This document shows positions 1 through 8,621 of a stretch of 64,000 bases of DNA, piece after piece. The notes beneath the pieces are model-generated. The model saw only the letters and a program-made list of their open reading frames with translations. It was not told where the DNA came from and did no database searches. Source of the stretch: DASRDS01 sp035570055. GTDB lineage: Bacteria > Gemmatimonadota > Gemmatimonadetes > Gemmatimonadales > Gemmatimonadaceae. The stretch's first letter is position 1. Each line of letters opens with the position of its first letter. The stretch lies in NCBI GenBank assembly GCA_035570055.1, contig DATMLM010000047.1, positions 4,711-68,710 on the forward strand, in the 5' to 3' direction. The translations under genes were made by a program, and so were the position numbers.

Positions 1-23
1 CAGGTCGCGCAAGAAGTGCTCTT

Positions 24-587
24 ATGACGCCCTATATACACGAGTCGGCCTACGTCGATGATGGGGCGATCATAGGAGCTGACACGAAGATCTGGCATTT
101 CTGCCACATCATGCCGGGAGCCGTCATCGGCGGCCGCTGCAGCCTTGGCCAGAACGTCGTCGTGATGAGCGGAACCAAGATCGGCGACAATGTGAAAATC
201 CAAAACAATGTCTCGATCTACGAAGGCGTCGAGCTCGAAGACGATGTGTTCTGTGGGCCCTCCATGGTCTTCACGAACGTCATCAACCCGCGCAGCCACG
301 TCTCGCGCAAGCACGAGTATCGACGCACCCTCGTCCGCCGCGGCGCGACGATCGGCGCGAATGCCACGATCGTGTGTGGCGTGACGCTCGGCGAGTACGC
401 GTTTATCGGCGCCGGCGCGGTCGTCACCCATGACGTCGAAGCGTTTGCGCTGGTACTGGGCGTCCCAGGCCGTCGTGTCGGCTGGATGTGCCGTTGTGGC
501 GAACGTTTAGAGGGATTGTCCTGTGCCGTTTGCGGCACTCGATACGTCCCGGATGGCGAGGGTATCGCTATCCAGGGGAAGATGTGA
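24..587 (+). CDS. wbpD: UDP-2-acetamido-3-amino-2,3-dideoxy-glucuronate N-acetyltransferase, WbpD/WlbB type
   Basis: Left-handed beta-helix acyltransferase expected to acetylate the 3-amino group of the UDP-sugar made by the next three genes, using acetyl-CoA in the cytoplasm. Hexapeptide-type repeats run from about residue 8 to 150 (AIIG, AVIGG, TKIGDNVKI, ATIGANATI, AFIGAGAVV). Family members share the central FxNxxxPR segment, seen here as FTNVINPR (83-90). After the helix comes a cysteine pattern C156-x-C158 and C167-x2-C170 that looks like a small zinc ribbon; such tails occur in this family. The stop overlaps the GTG of the next gene. The four-gene order matches a Wbp/Wlb diacetamido-uronate pathway, which makes the call firm. 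Substrate is inferred from context. Confidence 0.85.
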   Translation: MTPYIHESAYVDDGAIIGADTKIWHFCHIMPGAVIGGRCSLGQNVVVMSGTKIGDNVKIQNNVSIYEGVELEDDVFCGPSMVFTNVINPRSHVSRKHEYRRTLVRRGATIGANATIVCGVTLGEYAFIGAGAVVTHDVEAFALVLGVPGRRVGWMCRCGERLEGLSCAVCGTRYVPDGEGIAIQGKM

Positions 588-1651
588 CGAGAGTCAGCGG
601 TGAAACGCAGGCCCAACGCGTCTTCCGTGTCGCCCTCGTGGGCGCCGGCCGCATCGCGCGCAATCACTTCGAGGCGATCGCCAAGGTCGACGGTCTGGAA
701 TTGACGGCCGTCGCCGACATCGACCCCGAGCGCGCCCGCGAAGCCGGCGAATCACAAGGCGTACCCTGGTTCCGTTCGTACGAGGAGATGCTGGCGCAAG
801 CGCCGAGCGATATCGTCGCCGTCGCCACGCCGTCGGGCCTCCACCCGCGCCACGGCATCCTCGCCGCGCACGCCGGCAAGCACGTCGTCTGCGAGAAGCC
901 GATGGCCATCACGCTCTCCGCCGCCGACGAGCTCGTGCAAGCCTGCGACGACGCGGGCGTCCAACTCTTCGTCGTCAAGCAGAATCGCCTCAACGCGACC
1001 ATCCAGCTCGTCAAGCGCGCGATCGACAAGCAGCGCTTTGGCCGCATCTACATGGCGAACTGCACCGTGCGCTGGTCGCGGCCGCAGGAGTACTACGACT
1101 CGGCACCCTGGCGTGGCACCTGGGAGTTCGACGGCGGCGCGTTCATGAACCAAGCCTCGCACTACGTCGATTTGATCCAGTGGCTCGTCGGCCCGGTCGA
1201 GAGTGTCACCGCGAAAACCGCCACGCTCGCCCGGCGCATCGAAACCGAGGACTCCGGCATCGCGATCCTCAAGTTCCGCAACGGCGCGCTCGGCACGATC
1301 GAGGTCACGATGCTGACATATCCTCGGAACCTCGAGGGCTCGATCACGATTCTCGGCGAGAAGGGCACCGTGAAAGTCGGCGGCACCGCCGTCAACAAGA
1401 TCGAGCACTGGGCGTTCTCCGAATACGACGACGACGACAAGCTCGTCGACATCGCGAGCACCAACCCGCCGACCGTCTACGGCTACGGGCACGAGGGCTA
1501 CTACCGGAACGTCCTTCGCGTCCTCCGCGGCGAGGCAAAGGCGGACACCGACGGCCGCGCCGGCCGGAAATCGCTGGAGCTCATACTCGGGATCTATGAG
1601 TCGGCCAAGACTGGCCGGGAGATCCCCCTCCCGTTGCGCGCGAAGATCTAG
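584..1651 (+). CDS. wbpB: Gfo/Idh/MocA oxidoreductase, UDP-N-acetylglucosamine-uronate 3-dehydrogenase, WbpB/WlbA type
   Basis: Oxidises C3 of UDP-GlcNAcA to the 3-keto sugar with NAD, supplying the substrate of the downstream aminotransferase. The N-terminal Rossmann motif is VALVGAGRIARNH, and the family segment CEKPMAIT carries the conserved EKP lysine. The C-terminal half holds GGAFMNQASHYVD, typical of the WlbA group. I start at GTG 584 because the GTGA overlaps the upstream stop, AGGGG lies a few bases before it, and the protein (355 residues) then begins shortly before the Rossmann fold. A longer open frame from 488 reads only upstream coding sequence in the wrong frame. Confident at family level; the sugar specificity rests on the neighbours. 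Confidence 0.87.
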   Translation: MTRVSGETQAQRVFRVALVGAGRIARNHFEAIAKVDGLELTAVADIDPERAREAGESQGVPWFRSYEEMLAQAPSDIVAVATPSGLHPRHGILAAHAGKHVVCEKPMAITLSAADELVQACDDAGVQLFVVKQNRLNATIQLVKRAIDKQRFGRIYMANCTVRWSRPQEYYDSAPWRGTWEFDGGAFMNQASHYVDLIQWLVGPVESVTAKTATLARRIETEDSGIAILKFRNGALGTIEVTMLTYPRNLEGSITILGEKGTVKVGGTAVNKIEHWAFSEYDDDDKLVDIASTNPPTVYGYGHEGYYRNVLRVLRGEAKADTDGRAGRKSLELILGIYESAKTGREIPLPLRAKI

Positions 1652-1669
1652 CAGGTTTAGAAACATCTT

Positions 1670-2785
1670 ATGGCTGTGCCTCTCCTCGACCTGCGCGCCC
1701 AACACGCGACCATCCGCGACGAGGTCGTGTCGGCCATGATGCGGGTGGTCGACGATCAGACGTTCATCCTCGGCGCCGCCGTCGGCAAGCTGGAATGCGA
1801 GGTCGCGGGCCTGTCCCGCACCCGCTTCGCGATCGGCTGCGCGAACGGCACCGATGCCCTGTTGATCGCGATGCGCGCCTTGGACATCGGCCGCGGCGAC
1901 GAAGTGATCACGACCCCGTTCACGTTCTTCGCCACGGCCGGGACGATCCACAACGTCGGCGCCACGCCGGTGTTCGTGGACATCGACCCGGTGACGTTCA
2001 ATATCGACCCAGAGGCCATCGCCGCGGCGATCACGCCGCGCACCAAGGCCATCATCCCGGTCGACCTGTTCGGCCAGATGGCGGCGCTCGAGCGCGTTGC
2101 GTTGGTCGCTCGCGGCCTGCCGGTGATCGAGGACGCGGCACAAACGATTGGCGCCCGCCGCGCGATCGATGGCGAATGGCGGATGGCCGGCGAGATCGCC
2201 ACGATCGGCACGTTCTCGTTCTTCCCGTCGAAGAACTTGGGCGCGTGGGGCGATGGCGGGATGATGGTCACACAGGATGAGCGCCTGGCGCAGCGGATGA
2301 TGCGACTCCGCACGCACGGCGGGCTCAAGACGTACTTCCACGAGGAAGTCGGCTACAACTCCCGGCTCGATGCGCTGCAGGCCGCGGTCCTTTCGGCCAA
2401 GCTCCCGCACCTCGCCCAGTGGAGCCAGCGCCGCCGTGAGAACGCCGCGCATTACTCCGCCGGTCTGGCCGGCATCCCTCTGGTCGTGACTCCAACAGTC
2501 CTGCCCGAGAACGAATCGATTTTCAATCAATACACGATTCGGGTCGGCGACGGCCGTCGGGACGCTTTGCAACAACATCTCAAGGCAAAAGGGATCGGCA
2601 CCGCCATCTACTATCCGCTGCCGCTTCACCTGCAACCGTGTTTCTCGTATCTCGGCTACAAAGAGGGCCAACTCCCGGAGGCAGAGCGGGCCTCACGCGA
2701 GGTGCTGTCGCTCCCCGTGTATCCCGAGCTCACGCGCGCCCAACTCGATGAGGTGGTCGCCGCCGTCCGGGAGTTTTTCGCATGA
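1670..2785 (+). CDS. wbpE: DegT/DnrJ/EryC1 aminotransferase, UDP-3-oxo-GlcNAcA aminotransferase, WbpE/WlbC type
   Basis: PLP-dependent sugar aminotransferase of 371 residues that puts an amino group, normally from glutamate, on C3 of the 3-keto uronic acid. Conserved features are the NGTDAL cofactor region, the EDAAQTIGA stretch with the PLP-ring aspartate, and FFPSKNLGAWGDGG with the Schiff-base lysine. The C-terminal YYPLPLHLQPCF block is characteristic of DegT-type enzymes. It lies 18 nt after the WbpB-like gene. Its stop shares an ATGA with the next gene, so coupled translation is likely. Family certain; substrate from pathway context. Confidence 0.88.
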   Translation: MAVPLLDLRAQHATIRDEVVSAMMRVVDDQTFILGAAVGKLECEVAGLSRTRFAIGCANGTDALLIAMRALDIGRGDEVITTPFTFFATAGTIHNVGATPVFVDIDPVTFNIDPEAIAAAITPRTKAIIPVDLFGQMAALERVALVARGLPVIEDAAQTIGARRAIDGEWRMAGEIATIGTFSFFPSKNLGAWGDGGMMVTQDERLAQRMMRLRTHGGLKTYFHEEVGYNSRLDALQAAVLSAKLPHLAQWSQRRRENAAHYSAGLAGIPLVVTPTVLPENESIFNQYTIRVGDGRRDALQQHLKAKGIGTAIYYPLPLHLQPCFSYLGYKEGQLPEAERASREVLSLPVYPELTRAQLDEVVAAVREFFA

Positions 2786-4101
2786 AAGACCAACTGCTTG
2801 CAAAGATCAACGACCGCACGGCCGTCGTCGGCGTGATCGGTCTTGGTTACGTCGGCCTCCCCCTCGCCATGGAGTTCGCGAAAGCGGGCTTCCATGTCGT
2901 CGGCTTCGACATCAGCACGCGCGTCGTCGCCGCGCTGTCGGCCGGCAAGTCGCACATTCAGGACGTTCCATCCGCCGAGGTCGCCGCGCTCGTGACCTCG
3001 GGTAAGTTCGAAGCGACCGCCGATCCCGCGCGCCTCGCCGTGTGTGACGCCGTGTCGATCGCCGTCCCCACGCCGCTCGTCAAGACGCGCGACCCCGACA
3101 TGTCCTATGTCGACAAAGCGACCGACACGATCGCCGAGCGATGCCACCCGGGGATGCTCGTCATTCTGGAATCGACCACGTATCCCGGAACGACACGGGA
3201 GCTCGTCCTACCGAAATTCGAAGCGAAAGGCATGACGGCGGGCAAAGATGTATTTCTCGCATTCAGCCCCGAGCGCGTCGACCCGGGGAACGAGAAATAC
3301 AACACCAAGAACACACCAAAAGTCGTCGGCGGCCTGACGCCGGCGTGCATGGAGGTCGCCTACGCGCTCTACGCCACGTGCGTAGACAAAGTCGTTCGCG
3401 TGTCGTCCCCGGAAGTCGCCGAGCTCGTCAAGCTGCTGGAAAACACGTTCCGCTCGGTCAATATCGCGCTCGTCAATGAAACAGCGATCGTCTGCGACCG
3501 CCTGGGAGTGGATGTCTGGGAGGTCATTGATGCGGCCGCGACCAAGCCGTTCGGATTCATGAAGTTCACGCCGGGCCCTGGCATCGGCGGCCACTGCATT
3601 CCACTCGACCCGCACTACCTCGCGTGGAAGATGCGGACGCTGAACTACAAGACGCGCTTCATCGATCTGGCGAGCGAGATCAATAGCCAGATGCCGGACT
3701 ACGTTGTCGAAAAAGTGGCCCACGCCCTGAACGATGCGCGCAAGTCGGTCAACGGGAGTCGGGTGCTTGTTATCGGTGTGGCGTACAAGAAGAACATCGA
3801 CGACATTCGTGAGAGCCCGGCGCTCGATGTCATTCGTTTGCTCGAAGGCCGCGGCGCGACCGTCGCTTACCACGACCCGTATATTCCGCGCTTCCGCGAG
3901 GAAGGGCACGAGCGGGTCGGCGTTCCCTTGACGGCAGCGGAGCTGGAGCGGTCCGACGCCGTTGTCATCGTCACCGACCACAGCTCGATCGATTATCAGC
4001 TCATTGTCGACCACGCGGACGTGGTCGTCGATACGAGGAACGCTACCGCCGGCGTCCGTAATCCGTCGGCGCGTATCGTTTCTCTTTCGACCGCGGCCTG
4101 A
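2782..4101 (+). CDS. wbpA: UDP-N-acetyl-D-glucosamine 6-dehydrogenase, WbpA type
   Basis: Nucleotide-sugar dehydrogenase performing the two-step NAD-dependent oxidation of UDP-GlcNAc to UDP-GlcNAcA, the first reaction of the pathway although its gene comes last. The N-terminal Rossmann motif is GVIGLGYVGLPLA (17-29). The catalytic cysteine is C272 in GPGIGGHCIPLDP, and the GGHCIPLDP form marks the WbpA/WecC branch, unlike the GGSCFPKD of Ugd at 8622. At 439 residues it has the usual three-domain length, with the C-terminal domain GVAYKKNIDDIRESPAL. It starts with an ATGA overlap on wbpE. Confidence 0.9.
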   Translation: MKDQLLAKINDRTAVVGVIGLGYVGLPLAMEFAKAGFHVVGFDISTRVVAALSAGKSHIQDVPSAEVAALVTSGKFEATADPARLAVCDAVSIAVPTPLVKTRDPDMSYVDKATDTIAERCHPGMLVILESTTYPGTTRELVLPKFEAKGMTAGKDVFLAFSPERVDPGNEKYNTKNTPKVVGGLTPACMEVAYALYATCVDKVVRVSSPEVAELVKLLENTFRSVNIALVNETAIVCDRLGVDVWEVIDAAATKPFGFMKFTPGPGIGGHCIPLDPHYLAWKMRTLNYKTRFIDLASEINSQMPDYVVEKVAHALNDARKSVNGSRVLVIGVAYKKNIDDIRESPALDVIRLLEGRGATVAYHDPYIPRFREEGHERVGVPLTAAELERSDAVVIVTDHSSIDYQLIVDHADVVVDTRNATAGVRNPSARIVSLSTAA

Positions 4102-4108
4102 TCTCCTG

Positions 4109-5617
4109 TTGGTCCTGCTGACCGTCAGCGCGGCCCCCCGCGCTGGCGCGCAATTTGGTCTCGTTCAGTTGCCCCTGGACGATCCGGCGTACGTGCAGCT
4201 CGCCGCCCTCGAGCACATGGGCTGCGCCGAAGCCCGCGTTTCGCCCCGTCGTCCGTATACCGTCCACGCCGTCCGGGCCGCTCTCACTCTCGCTCGGGAT
4301 GTTCGCGCCTGCCGCGGCCCCATTCTCGACGCCCTATCGCGACGTTTCGCGTTCCGCGAAGCGGACGCGCACTCCGGGCTGCGAGGAGCTGGCGAGGCGA
4401 CGCTGCGTGCCACCGGTCTGACGGGTGGCGAATTCGAGCCACTCTGGAACGACATTCGCCCGACCAACCAAGGCGACCCACCCGCGGTCGGGATCGTGCA
4501 CGGCCGCCTGACCTGGGGTGACGGCTCGGCCGACCAGGTCGTCGCCGTAGGCGACGCCTACGCGCAGACGGGATCGCGCAACGATCCCACCGTGCGCGCA
4601 CGAGAGTTCCGCCACACATCAGGCGTGTTCGACATTGGCGAGGCGTACCTCTCGGGTCGCGCCGGCGCATTCGAGGGCACGATCGGTCGCGGCGAGGAGG
4701 CCTGGTTGGGCGAGGGTCGGGAGTCGCTGTTCTTATCGGCGAACGGTCCAGCGATGGACCGCATAACGGGGAGCGTCACGACGCACGACTTCGAGGCCCG
4801 AGTGCTGCTCGGGTCGCTCGACGACGTCGTCCTCGACTCCGCCCAGGACAACATCGTCGGAACGCAAAGCATTCAGCGCTATTATCGCTACCTGGCCGCC
4901 GGCGCCGTCACGTGGCGCCCGAATCGGGTCGTCGAGGCGACGATCGGGACGCTGGCCATACTGCCGTCCGCTTCCCGCGCCCTCGATCTCTTCTACGTCA
5001 ACCCGTTCAGCCCGTATCCGGATACAACCCGCAAGCTCGTCAACGTCACCGACCACATCGAGACGTTCGGTGGCTTGCGCCTCCGCGCGGGCGTCGCGAC
5101 GTTCGACGGCGAGTTGCTCGCCGATCAGCAGTTGAAGTCGGACCATATCGGGTATCTCTTCACCGCCACGACGCCACTGCCGACCCACATACCCGTCAGC
5201 CTCGACGCGACATTCGAGCATATCGGGCGCGAGACCTATACGAGCCAATACTACGCGAGCGTGCCGGAGCACTACGGCGTGCCCTTGGGTTCCGCTCTGG
5301 GCCCCGACGCCGAGCTGGGTCAGGTCGGTGCCGAGGTGTTCGTCGCGGGCCCCCTGCGGGTGGCCGGCGACATCGGCATCTGGCGTCGGGGACGCGTCCG
5401 AATCGACGAGCGGCCCGCCCAACCCGGCTCAGGTCCCGACACCCCGGAGCAACGCGCGACGATCGGCGACCTTACGATTCAGTTCCTGACCCCCGTCGTC
5501 CCAGTGACCCTCCGGTTCTCCGGTGCGACGGTGACGAACGCGAACAACGTCGCGTCGCCGTCGTCGTCCTATGGTCAGACCCAAATCATCGCCAGCTATG
5601 CGTTTCGGTATCCATAA
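4109..5617 (+). CDS. Outer-membrane capsule assembly protein, Wzi-like beta barrel
   Basis: Exported protein of about 500 residues. A hydrophobic leader ends near the Ala-rich stretch before AQFGL, so the mature protein likely begins at Gln. The sequence is rich in alternating beta strands with repeated Arg/Gly/Asp turns and resembles the Wzi family that anchors capsule on the outer membrane. The gene sits between the sugar-nucleotide genes and the Wza/Wzc genes. Start is uncertain: the leader region has no ATG or GTG. I use TTG 4109, just after the wbpA stop. TTG 4004 would give a positively charged n-region but overlaps wbpA by about 98 nt. The 3' end overlaps the next gene by 20 nt. Confidence 0.62.
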   Translation: MVLLTVSAAPRAGAQFGLVQLPLDDPAYVQLAALEHMGCAEARVSPRRPYTVHAVRAALTLARDVRACRGPILDALSRRFAFREADAHSGLRGAGEATLRATGLTGGEFEPLWNDIRPTNQGDPPAVGIVHGRLTWGDGSADQVVAVGDAYAQTGSRNDPTVRAREFRHTSGVFDIGEAYLSGRAGAFEGTIGRGEEAWLGEGRESLFLSANGPAMDRITGSVTTHDFEARVLLGSLDDVVLDSAQDNIVGTQSIQRYYRYLAAGAVTWRPNRVVEATIGTLAILPSASRALDLFYVNPFSPYPDTTRKLVNVTDHIETFGGLRLRAGVATFDGELLADQQLKSDHIGYLFTATTPLPTHIPVSLDATFEHIGRETYTSQYYASVPEHYGVPLGSALGPDAELGQVGAEVFVAGPLRVAGDIGIWRRGRVRIDERPAQPGSGPDTPEQRATIGDLTIQFLTPVVPVTLRFSGATVTNANNVASPSSSYGQTQIIASYAFRYP

Positions 5618-6260
5618 ACTCGCCCTGGCTTGTGCGCTGACCGCGACGTCCGTGGCGGGCCAGGATCTCCCGACCCCGCCGGTGCTCGACACCGCCGCGA
5701 GGCCGACCGGTGCACTGCGCCAGGGCGATATTTTGAACCTCAAGGTCTATCGCGACTCCGAGCTCAGCGGGAAGTACTTGATCGATGCCAAGGGCGAAGT
5801 GCAGATCCCGGGTCTCGGCACGATCCGCGCGGCGGGTCTCACGCCCAGCCAGGTCTCGGACCGCATGGTCGACGCGATGCGGGTTCGCGGGTTTCGCGAT
5901 CCTGAGCTCGCGGTTCAGCCACAAATCCGCGTCTCGGTCCTCGGCGAGGTCCGGCTGCCCGAGCTGTACTCAGTGGACCCTGGCGTCAGCCTGATCCAGC
6001 TCCTCACGCTCGCGGGCGGCCCCAGCGACCGCGCGGATCTCAAGCACACGCGCGTGATCCGGGACGGTCGGGAGTACATCATCGACTTGCAGAGCGCCTT
6101 GACCGGCAGCCCGACGGGTCGCCTGGGTCTCTATTCCAATGACGTGGTGTACATTCCCAAGAAAGGTGGTCTTACGCGGGAAAACGCCACATTTCTCCTC
6201 AGTATCATTAGCACCGGTCTGACGGTCGTGACGGCTGTCCTTGTTCTGACTCACTACTGA
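5598..6260 (+). CDS. Polysaccharide export protein, Wza-like (poly_export/SLBB)
   Basis: Secreted polysaccharide export protein of 220 residues, shorter than E. coli Wza. A signal peptide covers about residues 1-22 with probable cleavage before QDLP; there is no good lipobox. The poly_export domain begins at LRQGDILNLKVYRD, followed by an SLBB-like segment (VSVLGEVRLPELYSVDPGVSL). A C-terminal hydrophobic stretch of about 20 residues ends at VLVLTHY and could be the membrane-crossing helix. I start at ATG 5598, which begins the signal peptide. The end forms TGATG with the Wzc-like gene, as expected for partners in one export machine. Confidence 0.8.
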   Translation: MRFGIHKLALACALTATSVAGQDLPTPPVLDTAARPTGALRQGDILNLKVYRDSELSGKYLIDAKGEVQIPGLGTIRAAGLTPSQVSDRMVDAMRVRGFRDPELAVQPQIRVSVLGEVRLPELYSVDPGVSLIQLLTLAGGPSDRADLKHTRVIRDGREYIIDLQSALTGSPTGRLGLYSNDVVYIPKKGGLTRENATFLLSIISTGLTVVTAVLVLTHY

Positions 6261-8617
6261 TGAGCGAGAACGGGGCCGGTTCTGGCGCCGAGACGGCAGC
6301 CCGAGAGACGACGCTCCGCGATGTCTTCGCGGCGACTCGCCGTCGTCGGGGAGCCGCGTTCGCCATCTTCGCCGTCGTGGTCTCGGTTGGCACGTGGAAA
6401 ACCATGACCGAAGAGCGAGTCTACGTCGCGGCGGTCACGGTCCGCGTTCAACAGAACACGCAGTCGCCGATGGCGGGCGTGCCCGTCTCGACCCCCGACT
6501 ACGACTTCCGGGTCGACCCGCTCGTCTCGGAGCAGCAGGTCATCAAGAGCAAGCTGATCGCCACGCGGACGGCCGAGGCGGCGGGCGCCCGGCTCATCGT
6601 CGTGCAACCACAGCGCCTGCTGCTGAGCACCTTGGTCGGCGAGAACCCGATTATCGTGAAGCCCCAAGCGCGCGATGCGGATTATCGCCTGACCCTGTCG
6701 GACAGCACCTATCTCATTCGGCAGGGCACGACTCGCTATGGTCCCGTCAAGTACGGCGCGCCGCTCGAAGCCGGCGACATCTCGATCACGATACCAGGTC
6801 GCCCCGGCATCAAAACGCGTGATGTCCTCTTGCGCGTCGCGTCGCTCGACGCCGTCGCCCAGGATCTCCAGGGATTGATCGCCACGCGCGTGCTGGCCCA
6901 AACCGACATCATCGAGATTTCGGTCTTCGGCACCGATCCGGTACGCGTGCGAGACATGGCGAACGACCTGGCCCAGGTGTACGGCGACTACTCGAAGGAG
7001 CAGGGGCTGATCACGGCGGCCGCCCGCTCCGCGTTCATCCGCACCGCGCTGACCGAGCAGGGCCAGCAGCTCGCGCAAGCACAAGACTCGTTGCGCCGGT
7101 TCCAGGAACACAATCAGTCGTCGGACGTCAGCGCCGAAGCAACGGCGATTCTCCAGGCCATCTATTCGTACGACACGAAGCGTGGCGAGCTGACGCTCCA
7201 ACAGCGCGTCTATCAGGAGCTGGTCGGGAAGCTGGAGCAGACCGATACGACCGATATCGAGATGCGGAAGCTCGTTGGCACCGATGCGGTGAAAGACAAC
7301 CGCGCGGTCGCCGATCTGTATCAGCGATGGTTCGACCTGGAACGCATCCGCCAACAGTTGATGCTGACCCGGAACGGCAAGAATCGCGACGTGCAAGCGA
7401 TCGATAGTACGATCGCGGCCACGAAAACGTACCTCAAGAACGCGAGCGGCCTCTATCTCCAGAGCCTGGCCAGTCGTGTCGCATCGATCGACACGAACAT
7501 CGCCGACCTCCGGCATCAGGCCGAACAGTTCCCGCCCCTCGTCGCGCGGCAGGCCCGGTTGGACGAGAACGTGCACACGATGCAGGCGGGGTACGAGAAT
7601 CTGCTGTCGCAGTATCAGTTGTCGCGTATCGGCGAATCCGCGGAGACCGGGCGCGTTCGGGTCATCGACGCCGCCGTGCTCCCGACGGTTCCGATATCAC
7701 CACACCGGAAGCGGTCCGTCTTCCTCGCTGCCGTGATCGGTATCGCGCTCGCCGTCGCGGGTGCCGCCTTGCTCGACCGATTCGACGACTCCGTGCAGAC
7801 CCCGGACGAGATCCGCGATCGTCTCCACTTGCCGCTCCTGGGCTCGATTCCACGCGTCAAGCACACGCCGCAGCATGACGCGGCCCGGCTCGTGACGCAC
7901 GTCGAGCCTCAGTCGCTCGTTGCCGAGGCGTTCCGTTCGCTGCGCACGAATATCGCGTTCGCCCGCGCGCACCAGGACTTGCGCACGATCGTCGTCACGA
8001 GCGCGGCGCCCGGAGATGGGAAGTCCACGATCGCCGTCAACCTGGCCACGACCTTCGCTCAACAAGGTCAGCGCACGTTGCTGATCGACGCCGACCTCCG
8101 CCGCGCGGTCATCGACCGCACGTTCGACATTCCGCGGAGCCCGGGGTTGACCGAGTTCCTCGTCGGCAGCCACACGCTGGAATCAGTCGCTCGGGAGACC
8201 GATGTTCCCAATTTGTTCATTCTGCCGAGCGGGCACTTTCCCCCGAACCCATCGGAGCTGCTCGGCTCCCAGCAGATGCGCGCGGGGCTCGAGGCGGCGA
8301 CGAAAGCGTTCGACATGGTGTTGATCGATTCGCCGCCGGTGCTGGCCGTCACCGACGCGTCGGTGCTCTCGGCGCACGTCGACGGCACCATTATCGTCGT
8401 CCGGCTCGGGGTGTCCGCTCGTGAGGCGGTCAGCCGCTCCGTGTCACAACTCCGCGTCGTCAATGGCCGGATCCTCGGCGCGGTGCTCAACGCGGTCGAT
8501 TTCCGATCGAGCGCGTATCACGGCGGGTACGGTTACTACTATCAACGGTTTTACGGAGATGAATCCGACGGCAAGCGCGGAAAGCGTGGAAAACGACGCG
8601 CGAGCCGTGTAGGCTAA
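6260..8617 (+). CDS. Wzz/Wzc-type polysaccharide co-polymerase with bacterial tyrosine kinase domain
   Basis: Inner-membrane protein of 785 residues fusing a Wzz chain-length domain to a cytoplasmic BY-kinase. One membrane segment lies near residues 33-50, then a long periplasmic region with coiled coil, then a second membrane segment after PHRKRS. The kinase has Walker A SAAPGDGKST (about residue 582), Walker A' LLIDADLRR and Walker B VLIDSPP. The tail has a tyrosine cluster (YHGGYGYYYQRFY) followed by a Lys/Arg-rich end, the usual autophosphorylation site. It probably drives and gates export with the Wza-like protein. Confidence 0.9.
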   Translation: MSENGAGSGAETAARETTLRDVFAATRRRRGAAFAIFAVVVSVGTWKTMTEERVYVAAVTVRVQQNTQSPMAGVPVSTPDYDFRVDPLVSEQQVIKSKLIATRTAEAAGARLIVVQPQRLLLSTLVGENPIIVKPQARDADYRLTLSDSTYLIRQGTTRYGPVKYGAPLEAGDISITIPGRPGIKTRDVLLRVASLDAVAQDLQGLIATRVLAQTDIIEISVFGTDPVRVRDMANDLAQVYGDYSKEQGLITAAARSAFIRTALTEQGQQLAQAQDSLRRFQEHNQSSDVSAEATAILQAIYSYDTKRGELTLQQRVYQELVGKLEQTDTTDIEMRKLVGTDAVKDNRAVADLYQRWFDLERIRQQLMLTRNGKNRDVQAIDSTIAATKTYLKNASGLYLQSLASRVASIDTNIADLRHQAEQFPPLVARQARLDENVHTMQAGYENLLSQYQLSRIGESAETGRVRVIDAAVLPTVPISPHRKRSVFLAAVIGIALAVAGAALLDRFDDSVQTPDEIRDRLHLPLLGSIPRVKHTPQHDAARLVTHVEPQSLVAEAFRSLRTNIAFARAHQDLRTIVVTSAAPGDGKSTIAVNLATTFAQQGQRTLLIDADLRRAVIDRTFDIPRSPGLTEFLVGSHTLESVARETDVPNLFILPSGHFPPNPSELLGSQQMRAGLEAATKAFDMVLIDSPPVLAVTDASVLSAHVDGTIIVVRLGVSAREAVSRSVSQLRVVNGRILGAVLNAVDFRSSAYHGGYGYYYQRFYGDESDGKRGKRGKRRASRVG

Positions 8618-8621
8618 TGCG

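Noticed and set aside
752..2671. Long minus-strand open frame (639 codons) opposite the WbpB/WbpE-like genes
   Set aside because: High-GC coding sequence leaves the opposite strand open by codon bias. Its translation is Arg/Asp/Val-rich without domain features, while the plus-strand genes have clear motifs. The same holds for minus-strand frames at 6254-7576, 13109-14917 and 30036-31670.
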